Part shown: in pieces, positions 1 through 6,419 of the stretch
Layout of the letters: each line of letters begins with the position of its first letter
Numbering within the stretch: the first letter of the stretch is position 1
NCBI GenBank assembly: GCA_041164825.1
Contig: JBEAOO010000178.1
Span: 1-7,120, forward strand
Length of the DNA: 7,120 nt
Direction: 5' to 3'
From: JBEAOO01 sp041164825
GTDB lineage: Bacteria > Pseudomonadota > Gammaproteobacteria > Burkholderiales > Burkholderiaceae_C
Notes under the pieces: generated by a model
Database searches by the model: none
What the model was told of the DNA's origin: nothing
Seen by the model: only the letters and a program-made list of their open reading frames with translations
Made by a program: the position numbers and the translations under genes

Positions 1-123
1 GTAAGACGCCCAGGCGCGCAGGCGCTGGCTCGTCCACACGCGGGGCAGTGCGGCAGGTGCCGACGCTGATGCCTGTGTGACGCCCGGTCCGGACTGCGCT
101 GCGGGGTGCATGTTGCTGCTCAT
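1..123 (-). CDS. Start of a further operon gene, product unknown (cut by window edge)
   Basis: An open frame of 41 codons runs from ATG at 123 to the window edge, beginning MSSNMHPAAQSGPGVTQASA and ending RVWTSQRLRAWASY. It starts four bases after the PilN-like stop (TGA GGCC ATG), the tight spacing expected inside an operon. GAGG lies just ahead but closer than ideal; a second in-frame ATG at 111 is an alternative. The visible part is a disordered Ala/Ser/Pro-rich N-terminus turning basic and aromatic near the edge, as might precede a membrane helix. By position a PilO/GspM-like protein is possible, but nothing in the 41 residues shows it. Confidence 0.5.
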   Translation of the reverse strand, partial: MSSNMHPAAQSGPGVTQASASAPAALPRVWTSQRLRAWASY

Positions 124-127
124 GGCC

Positions 128-796
128 TCACGCCCCAGTGCGCGCGCTGGCGCTGAGCTGGCTGTTGTCGGAACTCATCGCGTTGGCCGGCAAGGCCACC
201 ACGGGCGTCGCCAGCTTCAACACGATGCGTGCCCTCAAGCGCTTGGCGCCCTCGCCCGCCGCCGGGCTCCCCGCACCCGGCACCCCACCTTCATTCACCC
301 ACTCATGCCCCAGCAGTTGGGCACTGCGCAACGGCGCACCGGCCGTGTGCAAAGCGTTGACATAGGCAAACAGCTCACCCAGGTTGCGTGCCTCGACCTG
401 CAATTGCGCTGTCTCAAAGCGCGCGTCCACGCTCAACTGCTGCACCGGCACACGCGGCGCGGCGTGCTGCTCCAACACGTTGAGCAACTCCAACCAAGGC
501 CGCTCCAAGCTGGCCTGCCACACGGCGCGGGCGCGCAGCGCGGCCTCGCTGCTTCGGTTGGCGTTGACACTGTCGCTCACACGGTTGGCCACCGGCGCGG
601 CCGACACCGCGGGTTGCAGGCGGCGGTCGAGCATGGCCTGCACACGTTGCGCGTCCTCGGCTTGTTCGCGCTGCATGCGCCAGCCGCCCCACAGCTCCAG
701 CGCCAGCAGCACACAGGCCGTGGCCGCCACCGCGCACAGCACCGCAGCCCACCAGGGCGTGGGCGGGCGGCGGCGGTGAAAGTCGAGGTGCTGCAT
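128..796 (-). CDS. PilN-like bitopic inner-membrane assembly protein (putative)
   Basis: A 222-residue protein with the architecture of PilN (and of the C-terminal part of GspL). It has a short, basic cytoplasmic N-terminus (MQHLDFHRRRPPTPWW), one membrane helix at about 15-36, and a polar helical stretch likely to form a coiled coil (about 40-95). A compact periplasmic domain follows (about 99-165), with PWLELLNVLEQHA, VPVQQLSVDARFETAQLQVE and NLGELFAYVNALH, matching the alternating pattern of PilN-type ferredoxin-like folds. A Gly/Ala-rich insertion (about 168-184) and a low-complexity tail follow. Directly after a PilM/GspL-like gene, it is most simply its membrane partner. The start at 796 is the only ATG after an in-frame stop at 826-824, but no good ribosome binding site precedes it. 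Family name is moderate confidence; gene reality is high. Confidence 0.65.
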   Translation of the reverse strand: MQHLDFHRRRPPTPWWAAVLCAVAATACVLLALELWGGWRMQREQAEDAQRVQAMLDRRLQPAVSAAPVANRVSDSVNANRSSEAALRARAVWQASLERPWLELLNVLEQHAAPRVPVQQLSVDARFETAQLQVEARNLGELFAYVNALHTAGAPLRSAQLLGHEWVNEGGVPGAGSPAAGEGAKRLRARIVLKLATPVVALPANAMSSDNSQLSASARTGA

Positions 797-840
797 GGGC
801 GGTTCAGGCGGGAAACAAAGGGGTCAAGCAGGAGGTGAGA

Positions 841-1623
841 TCAGGCAATGCGCGCGACGCGTGGCGCGAGGCCACGCCACTGCTGCCAGTCGTCGGCGCC
901 GATGGCTTGCGTGGGGCCCACCATCAACTGCGGCAGCTGCGCAGGCAGGCTGGCATCACCCGCGCTGAGCGCGGCCCACTCGGTGTGCAGCAAGGCCTGC
1001 AAGGCTGCGGCATCGGGCGCGCCGCGGCGCAGGCGCACGCGCTGCGGCACGCCCTCGTGCAAGAGGGTCAACAACATCGCATCGGGCGCCAGCTCCACCA
1101 GCGCGCCGGTGTAGCGCGGCTGCTCGGCGCGCAGGGTTTGCACCCGCACCACCGGCTCGGCGCGCACGCCCAACAAGCGCTTGCCCAGGCCCGCCCGCAA
1201 GCCCGCCAACAGCGGCGCCGGCAAGGCGGCGGCCAGACGCGGGTGCGGCGGCGGCTCGCTGAGCGCGGCCACCTGCCAGCCTTCGGCGCTCTCGCCAAAG
1301 AGTTGCTCAAAGCGGGCCAATGCAAACGCATCCCAGCGTGATTCGGCATCGAGCCGGGGCGAAAACGGCAGCACAAACACCCGCACCCAGCGGCTGGCCA
1401 CCGAGGTCATCACGGTGGCGCGCGGCGAGTGGCGCGAGAGGTGCGCGGTCAAGGCCTCGGGCAGCGCCGTGGGCAGCCTGGTTTGCGGGGCACCCTGTGC
1501 GCCCTCGGCACCGGCATCGCCTGACACCGGCGCAAACTCAAAGCGCGTGCGCGCCATGCCACCACCACTGAGCCACCACGCGTGGTGATCGAGCGTGAGC
1601 TGCACTTGGGGGTTCATCATCAT
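841..1623 (-). CDS. PilM/GspL-like cytoplasmic assembly protein (putative)
   Basis: A 260-residue protein with no membrane segment. The segment TVMTSVASRWVRVFVLPFSP (about 70-89), followed by SRWDAFALARFEQLFGE and PRLAAALPAPLLAGL, resembles the actin-like N-terminal region of PilM/GspL-type proteins found in unusual T2SS/T4P loci of Burkholderiales. I recognise it by pattern and position, not by a decisive motif, so function is inferred: a cytoplasmic platform linking GspE to the PilN-like membrane partner encoded next. It starts with three consecutive ATGs at 1623, 1620 and 1617; the first overlaps the gspE stop as ATGA and sits seven bases after a strong GGGGAGG ribosome binding site. The middle of the N-terminal half (30-50) is Gly/Ala-rich and probably a loop. 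The stop lies 44 bp before the next gene. Confidence 0.62.
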   Translation of the reverse strand: MMMNPQVQLTLDHHAWWLSGGGMARTRFEFAPVSGDAGAEGAQGAPQTRLPTALPEALTAHLSRHSPRATVMTSVASRWVRVFVLPFSPRLDAESRWDAFALARFEQLFGESAEGWQVAALSEPPPHPRLAAALPAPLLAGLRAGLGKRLLGVRAEPVVRVQTLRAEQPRYTGALVELAPDAMLLTLLHEGVPQRVRLRRGAPDAAALQALLHTEWAALSAGDASLPAQLPQLMVGPTQAIGADDWQQWRGLAPRVARIA

Positions 1624-3353
1624 GCGGTGGCCTCCCCGTCGGGGTCTGCGAAGGTGACGCGGTCGAGCTCGGCCAAGGTGGTGAGCCCTTGCGCCACCAG
1701 GTCGAGCGCGGCGCTGCGGATGGTGCGCATGTGGCGGCTGCGCGCCACCGCCTTCATGGTGGCAATCGATTGGCGCGCGGCAATCGCATCGCGCAGCGCG
1801 TCGTCGAGCGTCAGCACCTCGGCCACGGCGCGGCGGCCGCGGTAGCCCGTGCCGCGGCAGTGGCCGCAGCCGATGCCTTCAAACAAGGTCAATCCCGCCA
1901 ACCGCGCGCGCTCCGCTGCGGGGCGCTGGCTCAGGTCGGGCGTGACGGGTTGCTTGCAGTGGCTGCAGCTCAAGCGCACCAGGCGCTGCGCCACCACGCC
2001 ATTGAGCGCCGACACCAGGTTGAACGGGTCGACACCGATGTGCAGCATGCGGCCGATCACGTCAAACGCGCTGTTGGCGTGCAGCGTGGTGAACACCAGG
2101 TGGCCGGTAAGCGCGGCCTGCACGGCGATCTGGCCGGTCTCGGCATCGCGGATTTCGCCGACCATGATCTTGTCCGGGTCGTGCCGCAAGATCGAGCGCA
2201 GGCCGCGCGAGAAGGTCAGCCCGCGTTTCTCGTTCACCGGAATCTGCACGATGCCCGGCAGCTGGTACTCCACCGGGTCTTCGATGGTGATGATCTTTTC
2301 CAGCCCATCGTTGATCTCGGAGAGCGCGGCGTAGAGCGTGGTGGTCTTGCCGCTGCCGGTGGGGCCAGTCACCAGCATCAGGCCATAGGGCAGGCGCGAC
2401 AGGGCTTGCAGCTCGCTCACGGTTTGGGCGTCAAAGCCGAGCGTGGCAAAGCGCAGGCCTTGCATGTCGCTGGTGAGGCGCTGGCGGTCCAAGATGCGGA
2501 TCACCGCGTCTTCGGCGTGCACGGCGGGCATGATGGACACGCGCAAATCAATCTCGCGGCCATCGGCCAGCACCTGAAAACGACCGTCTTGCGGCACGCG
2601 GCGCTCGGCAATGTCGAGCTCGGCCAGCACCTTGATGCGCGAGATCACCTGGTCGGCGGTGGCGCGGCCATCGATGCGGCCGGCCGGGTCGAGCACACCG
2701 TCGACCCGCACCTTGATCGACATGCCGCCGATGTCGCTCTCCAGGTGCACGTCGCTGGCCTCGGCCTTGAGCGCGTCGTAGAGCAGCGAGTTGACCAAGC
2801 GCACCACCGGGCTGGCCTCGGCCTCGATGCCGCCGAGCGTGAGGTCGGGCCGCTCGGCGCCGTCGTGGTCGTGCGCATCGGCCGCGGGCACCACGCCGGC
2901 CAAGGCGCCATCGGTGGCGCGCAGCGAGGCCTCGTTGCGCTTGAGCGCGGCGCGGATGTTGTTGCCATCGGCCAGCGCGTACTGGAAGGCCGATTGCGCG
3001 CGGTGCTCCAGCCAATCGGCGCGGTCGGTGTCAAAGGGGTCGTCGATGACGATCCACAAGCCGTGTGCATCGCGCCCGGCCAGCGCCACGCGGCGGGCGG
3101 CGTCGTGCAGCGGCAGCAGCTCAAAGTCGGGCACCAGCGCGTGCAGCCGTGCGGCGTCAAACACCGGCAGTTGCGCGGCCTCGGCGCAGGCGTGCAACGC
3201 GGCTTCGGGATCCACACCCAGCATCGCGGCGCAATGCGCGGCCAGGTCGTGGGCGTCGGCGCCGTGGCGCAGCGCGCGCGATTGCTGGGCAAACCAGGCG
3301 GCGTCCATCACGGGCACGGCGGCCGTTTCAGACTCAGGCCAATCGCGTTTCAT
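1620..3353 (-). CDS. gspE: Type II secretion / pilus assembly ATPase GspE
   Basis: Cytoplasmic hexameric ATPase of the GspE/PilB family that powers pseudopilus assembly. From the ATG at 3353 it has 577 residues, a normal length. An N1-type domain is followed by the N2 domain (about 181-290, with SPVVRLVNSLLYDALKAEAS), then the catalytic core: Walker A GPTGSGKT at 330-337, Asp box TIEDPVEY at 356-363, Walker B IMVGEIRD at 396-403, and His box TGHLVFTTLHAN at 416-427. The tetracysteine zinc motif is complete (Cys463, 466, 496, 499), as in GspE and PilB-type assembly ATPases rather than PilT retraction ATPases. The frame is open to 3464, but the 3353 ATG overlaps the gspF stop as ATGA and begins a plausible N-terminus. 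The segment between N1 and N2 (about 140-175) is Ala/Asp-rich and looks like a flexible linker. All catalytic signatures are intact. Confidence 0.97.
   Translation of the reverse strand: MKRDWPESETAAVPVMDAAWFAQQSRALRHGADAHDLAAHCAAMLGVDPEAALHACAEAAQLPVFDAARLHALVPDFELLPLHDAARRVALAGRDAHGLWIVIDDPFDTDRADWLEHRAQSAFQYALADGNNIRAALKRNEASLRATDGALAGVVPAADAHDHDGAERPDLTLGGIEAEASPVVRLVNSLLYDALKAEASDVHLESDIGGMSIKVRVDGVLDPAGRIDGRATADQVISRIKVLAELDIAERRVPQDGRFQVLADGREIDLRVSIMPAVHAEDAVIRILDRQRLTSDMQGLRFATLGFDAQTVSELQALSRLPYGLMLVTGPTGSGKTTTLYAALSEINDGLEKIITIEDPVEYQLPGIVQIPVNEKRGLTFSRGLRSILRHDPDKIMVGEIRDAETGQIAVQAALTGHLVFTTLHANSAFDVIGRMLHIGVDPFNLVSALNGVVAQRLVRLSCSHCKQPVTPDLSQRPAAERARLAGLTLFEGIGCGHCRGTGYRGRRAVAEVLTLDDALRDAIAARQSIATMKAVARSRHMRTIRSAALDLVAQGLTTLAELDRVTFADPDGEATA
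1624..1637 (-). promoter_or_regulatory. Strong ribosome binding site for the PilM/GspL-like gene
   Basis: On the minus strand GGGGAGG (1637-1631) is followed by CCACCGC and then ATGATGATG. Spacing of seven bases favours the first ATG (1623), which overlaps the gspE stop. It is the clearest ribosome binding site in the operon and lies inside the last codons of gspE. Confidence 0.7.
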
Positions 3354-4555
3354 TGCAAGGCGTCCGTGAGTTGGAAGATGGGCAAATACATGAGCACCAC
3401 CACCACGCCGATCAGCCCGCCAATGGCCAGCATCATCACCGGGCCCATCACGCGGCCCAGCCAATCGACGCTGCGGCTGAGCTCGTCTTCGTGGAAATCA
3501 GCGGCGCGGTCGATCATCTCGGCCAGGCGGCCGGTGCTCTCGCCGACACGAAAAAAGCGGTCGGCCACCACGGTGGACAAATCCTCGGCAGCAAAGCTCT
3601 GCGAGAACGGCTGCCCTTGGCGAATGCGCTCTTGCGCCGCATCGAGCCGCGCGCCCAGCGGGCCATCGAGCACACCACGCGCCAATGCCAGCGCGGGTAC
3701 GGCCGGCAAGCCACCCGCCAGCAGCAGCGCGACCGTGCGATACAAGCGCGCGCGCTGCACCGTGAGCAGCATCTCGCGCACCCGCGGCACCAAGCGTGCG
3801 GCCTGCAAACCCACGCGCAATACCTGCCCGCTGCGCCAGGCCCACACCAGCCCAGCCACGGCCAGCGCCAAGCTGCCCAGCACCAACGCCGGCTGCGCAT
3901 CAATGGCCAAGCCGATGTGCATCAGCACGCGCGAGGCCGCGGGCAAGCGGTCGCCCATGTCGGCATACACGTGCGCAAATCGCGGCACCACATAACCCAC
4001 CAAGAACAGCAGCACCGCGCCGCTCACGGCCAGCAAGATTACCGGGTAGAGCGCCGCGCCCACCAATTTGGAGCGCAGCTCGCGGCCTTGTGAGCGGTAG
4101 CGGGCAAAACGCTCGAGCGCGGGGCCGTAATCGCTGGTGCGCTCGGCCGCGCGCAGCGATTCAACCAACAGCGGCGGGAACACCGCTGGCCGCTGCGCCA
4201 TCGCGGCCGAAAGCGGCAAGCCTTGGTGAATGGCCGCCAGCAGCGCGGTGATCACATCGGCACCGCTGCCTTGGCGCTCTTTCTCCGACAAGGTCTCCAG
4301 CACTTCGCGCAGCGTCACGCCGGCGTTGAGCATGGCCAGCAGTTCTTGGCAAAACAAATCGAGCGAGAAGCGCGCCGCACCATGCCGCACCTTGCCAGCG
4401 GCTGCGCCTTCCGCGGGCTCGGCCTCCGCCGACACATCCAGCGCGGCCACGCCGGCGGCCGCCGCACTGTGGCGGGCGGCGGCGGCGTTGGGCGCGTCCA
4501 GCACCAGGCTGATTTCAGCGTTGGCGTGGTTGAGGCCGGTGATGCGAAAGCGCAT
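3350..4555 (-). CDS. gspF: Type II secretion / type IV pilus inner-membrane platform protein GspF
   Basis: The polytopic platform protein that couples the ATPase to pseudopilin extraction and assembly. At 401 residues from MRFRITGLNH it has normal family length. It shows the two-repeat T2SSF layout: a first cytoplasmic domain opening with FSLDLFCQELLAMLNAGVTL (about 63-82) and a second opening near LLTVQRARLYRTVALLLAGG, which ends in DRFFRVGESTGRLAEM. Membrane segments lie at about 167-190, 223-240 and 369-391. The frame extends upstream to 4648, but the 4555 ATG is preferred because the family N-terminus (a short beta-rich segment beginning MRFRI) starts there and GGAG lies ten bases ahead. 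A 108-bp spacer separates it from the pseudopilin stop. Its stop overlaps the gspE start (ATGA), implying translational coupling. The residues before the first repeat (about 20-55) are unusually Ala/Glu-rich. Confidence 0.96.
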   Translation of the reverse strand: MRFRITGLNHANAEISLVLDAPNAAAARHSAAAAGVAALDVSAEAEPAEGAAAGKVRHGAARFSLDLFCQELLAMLNAGVTLREVLETLSEKERQGSGADVITALLAAIHQGLPLSAAMAQRPAVFPPLLVESLRAAERTSDYGPALERFARYRSQGRELRSKLVGAALYPVILLAVSGAVLLFLVGYVVPRFAHVYADMGDRLPAASRVLMHIGLAIDAQPALVLGSLALAVAGLVWAWRSGQVLRVGLQAARLVPRVREMLLTVQRARLYRTVALLLAGGLPAVPALALARGVLDGPLGARLDAAQERIRQGQPFSQSFAAEDLSTVVADRFFRVGESTGRLAEMIDRAADFHEDELSRSVDWLGRVMGPVMMLAIGGLIGVVVVLMYLPIFQLTDALQ

Positions 4556-4647
4556 GGCGGCGAGGCTCCGGGTAGGGCGTGAATCCGTGAGGAAGGGCGG
4601 GCGAGACGCGGTGGCCTGGGGTCGCTCACACGCGCCAGGCTGCCGCA

Positions 4648-4675
4648 CCTCACTGCTGAACGATCACTGTTGAAC
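4648..4675 (-). repeat. Tandem 14-bp repeat across the pseudopilin stop codon
   Basis: On the minus strand GTTCAACAGTGATC (4675-4662) is followed directly by GTTCAGCAGTGAGG (4661-4648); the first 12 bases match at 11 positions. The first copy contains the TGA stop of the pseudopilin. The first unit also contains a small dyad, ACTGTT/AACAGT (4666-4678). It looks like a local duplication; no function is evident. Confidence 0.5.
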
Positions 4676-5917
4676 AGTCACATCCTGGGCATCACCTTCA
4701 CCCCCCGGCCGACCGTCCTTGCCCAGTGTCTGCAATTCAAAGTCGGCAGCTGCAGCGGGAGATTTGTAGAGGTACGGCTTGCCCCAGGGGTCGTTGGGCA
4801 GGGCCTTGCTCAGGTAGGGGCCGGCCCAATGGGCTTCGTCCTCGGGCTTCTGCGTGAGTGCGGCCAGGCCTTGGGCGGTGTTGGGGTAGTGGCCGTTGTC
4901 GAGCCGGTATTGGTCGAGCGCCTTGCCCAGCGCATCGATCTGCGCGCGCGCCACGCGGGTTTCTGATTTGCCCACCTGGGCAAAAAACTTGGGTGCCACG
5001 ATGCCGGCCAAGAGACCAATGATCACCAGCACCACCAAGACTTCGAGCAGCGTGAAGCCGCGCTCTTCGTCGAACGTGGGCGTGCGGCGCATGGCCGACG
5101 CGGTGAGCAGGTTCATCGAGATGGCCTTGGACACGGCCTGTGCGCGGTTGCTGGCGTTGAGCTTGCGCAGGATCTTTTGCACGTGGTTCTTCACCGTCAG
5201 CGGACTGATCGACAAGATCATGCCGATCTCGACATTGCTCTTGCCATCGCGGATCCAGCGCAGGATCTCAGCCTCGCGCTCGGTGATGGGTGCCTCGGTG
5301 TTCTCCTGCGCACTGGCCGCCACACTGGCCGTGGCCTGCGGCCGGTCGCGGGTGAGCGAGCGGCAATAGGCGCCAAAGAGCTGCGGCACGATCACCTGCA
5401 CGATGCGGCGCTCGGCCTCGCCCGGCGGCTGGCTCAGCGACACAAACGCAAACACGCCGTGCGCCGACGCGGTGGACTGCGCCTTCGGGATGCCATGCAC
5501 GATGGCGTCGCCAAAGCCCAACTCGGCCAGGCGCTCGGAGATGCGGGCTTCGCCATCGTGTGGCGCGCCGGGATAGATGGAGAGCGGCTCAAAGCCTTCG
5601 CCGATCCAGCGGTCGACCATCGTGTTGATCAAGCCCTCGACCGGATCACAGAGCTTGGTGATGGCCGACGGCTCGTAGGGCACGCCGTAGTAGTGGTCAA
5701 ACACCATGCGCGCGCTTTGTGGGCGCGGCAGGCCACAAATCAGCAGGCCGTGCGGCAGCAGCGTTTGCAGCTGCATTTGCGTCCACAAAAAAAAGTCGTA
5801 GCGGCGGCGCACCTCGGCCACGTCAACGATGGTCTTGAACAGGCGTTGATCGCGCGCCTCGCTGCTCTCGGGCAGCGGCTGCTCGTGAGCAGGCAGCGGC
5901 GCGGGCCGCGGCATCAT
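4664..5917 (-). CDS. gspG: EpsA-like LuxR-type regulator fused in frame to a GspG-type major pseudopilin
   Basis: One uninterrupted frame of 417 codons from the preferred start. Residues about 38-45 (RRYDFFLW) and the following LQTLLPHGLLICGL resemble the N-terminal domain of EpsA-type regulators. Residues about 210-271 form a LuxR helix-turn-helix (PITEREAEILRWIRDGKSN, then LTVKNHVQKILRKLNASNRA). A complete GspG follows: ERG|FTLLEVLVVLVIIGLLAG, with cleavage after Gly287, Glu5 of the mature protein (Glu292), a hydrophobic helix, the DQYRLDNGHYPNTAQGL segment, PNDPWGKPYLY, and a C-terminal GKDGRPGGEGD region like the calcium site of major pseudopilins. The mature pilin is 130 residues, the normal size. 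Only about 16 residues separate HTH helix 4 from the cleavage site. The frame extends to a GTG at 6175, but codons before about 5986 have poor third-position bias; 5986 is an alternative start. Translation may be as a fusion, or gspG may start internally at 5092 or 5116. Confidence 0.88.
   Translation of the reverse strand: MMPRPAPLPAHEQPLPESSEARDQRLFKTIVDVAEVRRRYDFFLWTQMQLQTLLPHGLLICGLPRPQSARMVFDHYYGVPYEPSAITKLCDPVEGLINTMVDRWIGEGFEPLSIYPGAPHDGEARISERLAELGFGDAIVHGIPKAQSTASAHGVFAFVSLSQPPGEAERRIVQVIVPQLFGAYCRSLTRDRPQATASVAASAQENTEAPITEREAEILRWIRDGKSNVEIGMILSISPLTVKNHVQKILRKLNASNRAQAVSKAISMNLLTASAMRRTPTFDEERGFTLLEVLVVLVIIGLLAGIVAPKFFAQVGKSETRVARAQIDALGKALDQYRLDNGHYPNTAQGLAALTQKPEDEAHWAGPYLSKALPNDPWGKPYLYKSPAAAADFELQTLGKDGRPGGEGDAQDVTVQQ
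5054..5059 (-). other. Prepilin peptidase cleavage site (Gly|Phe)
   Basis: The codons GGC TTC encode the Gly-1/Phe+1 pair of a type III (prepilin) signal, followed by TLLEV with Glu at +5 and a long hydrophobic stretch. The preceding DEER is charged, as in pseudopilin leaders. Prepilin peptidase (GspO/PilD) would cut here on the cytoplasmic face of the inner membrane and methylate Phe1. In the fused reading the leader is the entire regulator. Confidence 0.85.
5090..5116 (-). other. Possible internal translation starts for the pseudopilin
   Basis: Two in-frame ATGs precede the prepilin cleavage site. The one at 5092 gives leader MRRTPTFDEERG (12 residues, a 142-residue preprotein, typical of GspG) but has no purine-rich sequence ahead of it (CTGCTCACCGCGTCGGCC). 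The one at 5116 gives a 20-residue leader and has only AAGG eight bases upstream. Either would let GspG be made separately by re-initiation within the regulator frame. The weak initiation signals keep the fusion reading open. Confidence 0.45.
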
Positions 5918-6093
5918 CAGCGAGCCCAAATCGGGCGACGGCAGTTGGCCCACGCTCACGCCAACACCCCCGTTGGCCCAGCGCATCGGCGAGCGATGGC
6001 GGCGGCGAAAGTGTGTTCGGGCTGGGTGGGCGATGCAGCCGTGCGGGGCTGGTCGAGCGAGAACAAGGCTGAGGTCATGGCGCGTGCCGGCCG

Positions 6094-6108
6094 GCGTGTG
6101 CAACACGC
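6094..6108. promoter_or_regulatory. Dyad GCGTGT-GCA-ACACGC, possible operator
   Basis: A perfect 6-bp inverted repeat with a 3-nt centre, overlapping at its left end a GCCGGCCGGC palindrome (6086-6095). It lies upstream of the preferred regulator start on the minus strand. Size and symmetry suit a dimeric helix-turn-helix protein, possibly the regulator encoded just downstream or the response regulator upstream; this is inference only. Confidence 0.25.
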
Positions 6109-6133
6109 GAACCGGACTCTCCTGAAGGTGTGT

Positions 6134-6157
6134 GAAGGCGCCTTCGTGGCGAGGCGC
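6134..6157. promoter_or_regulatory. Overlapping dyads upstream of the regulator-pseudopilin gene
   Basis: GAAGGCGCCTTC (6134-6145) is a perfect 12-bp palindrome. Overlapping it, GCGCCT (6138-6143) can pair with AGGCGC (6152-6157) across an 8-nt loop. The site is about 220 bp upstream of the preferred start at 5917 and could be an operator or a leader-RNA element. In GC-rich DNA such dyads also occur by chance, and no promoter could be placed beside it. Confidence 0.25.
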
Positions 6158-6380
6158 TTGAGTACAAGACCACACCTTAGGCAGCTGGCATGACAGGCGT
6201 TTGAATCTGTCGCCACATCAGCGTCACGCGAGCAGAAAAAAGTCCCCCAATTTGAAGAGAGACATCGCGGATCCAGGCCGGGCTCAGCTGCAACCGCTCC
6301 GGCTCTTCTTTCATTGGGCACTTCCGCGCGTTGTGCGCTCACATTTGCCCGAAGCTCAGCTGGCGGTGGGGTTGGTCTGG

Positions 6381-6419
6381 GAGCGCTACCGAAGGTTGCT
6401 CGATCGAAGATCGGTGCTC
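6381..6419. repeat. Bulged inverted repeat next to the large palindrome
   Basis: GAGC (6381-6384) and ACCGA (6388-6392) pair with TCGGT (6411-6415) and GCTC (6416-6419), giving a 9-bp stem with a 3-nt bulge (6385-6387) and an 18-nt loop containing CGATCGAAGATC. It abuts the larger inverted repeat beginning at 6420. On its own it is weak and could be chance in GC-rich DNA; it is listed because it is contiguous with a cluster of stronger palindromes. Confidence 0.3.

Noticed and set aside
848..1114. Plus-strand 88-codon frame preceded by a perfect Shine-Dalgarno-like AGGAGGTGA nine bases before its ATG
   Set aside because: It is entirely antisense to the PilM/GspL-like gene, and its protein is a Ser/Ala/Arg/Cys-rich shadow with no recognisable pattern. 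The ribosome-site match is most likely coincidence.
1689..3995. Very long plus-strand open frame (768 codons) opposite gspE and gspF
   Set aside because: It mirrors the high-GC codon structure of the real genes; its product is His/Gln/Gly/Arg-rich with no domain, while the opposite strand has intact GspE and GspF motifs.
6186..6200. Sigma-54-like TGGCAT...GGCGT on the plus strand
   Set aside because: It has GG-N10-GT instead of GG-N10-GC, and there is no supported plus-strand gene downstream.
6061..6200. Possible sigma-70 boxes (TTGCAC, TGTACT) ahead of the fusion gene
   Set aside because: None combines an acceptable -35 and -10 hexamer at 16-18 bp spacing, so I do not call a promoter.
6234..6256. 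Minus-strand T-run (GACTTTTTTCTGC) that could be a terminator tail
   Set aside because: No GC-rich stem lies immediately upstream of the T-run in the minus direction, so it does not make an intrinsic terminator.
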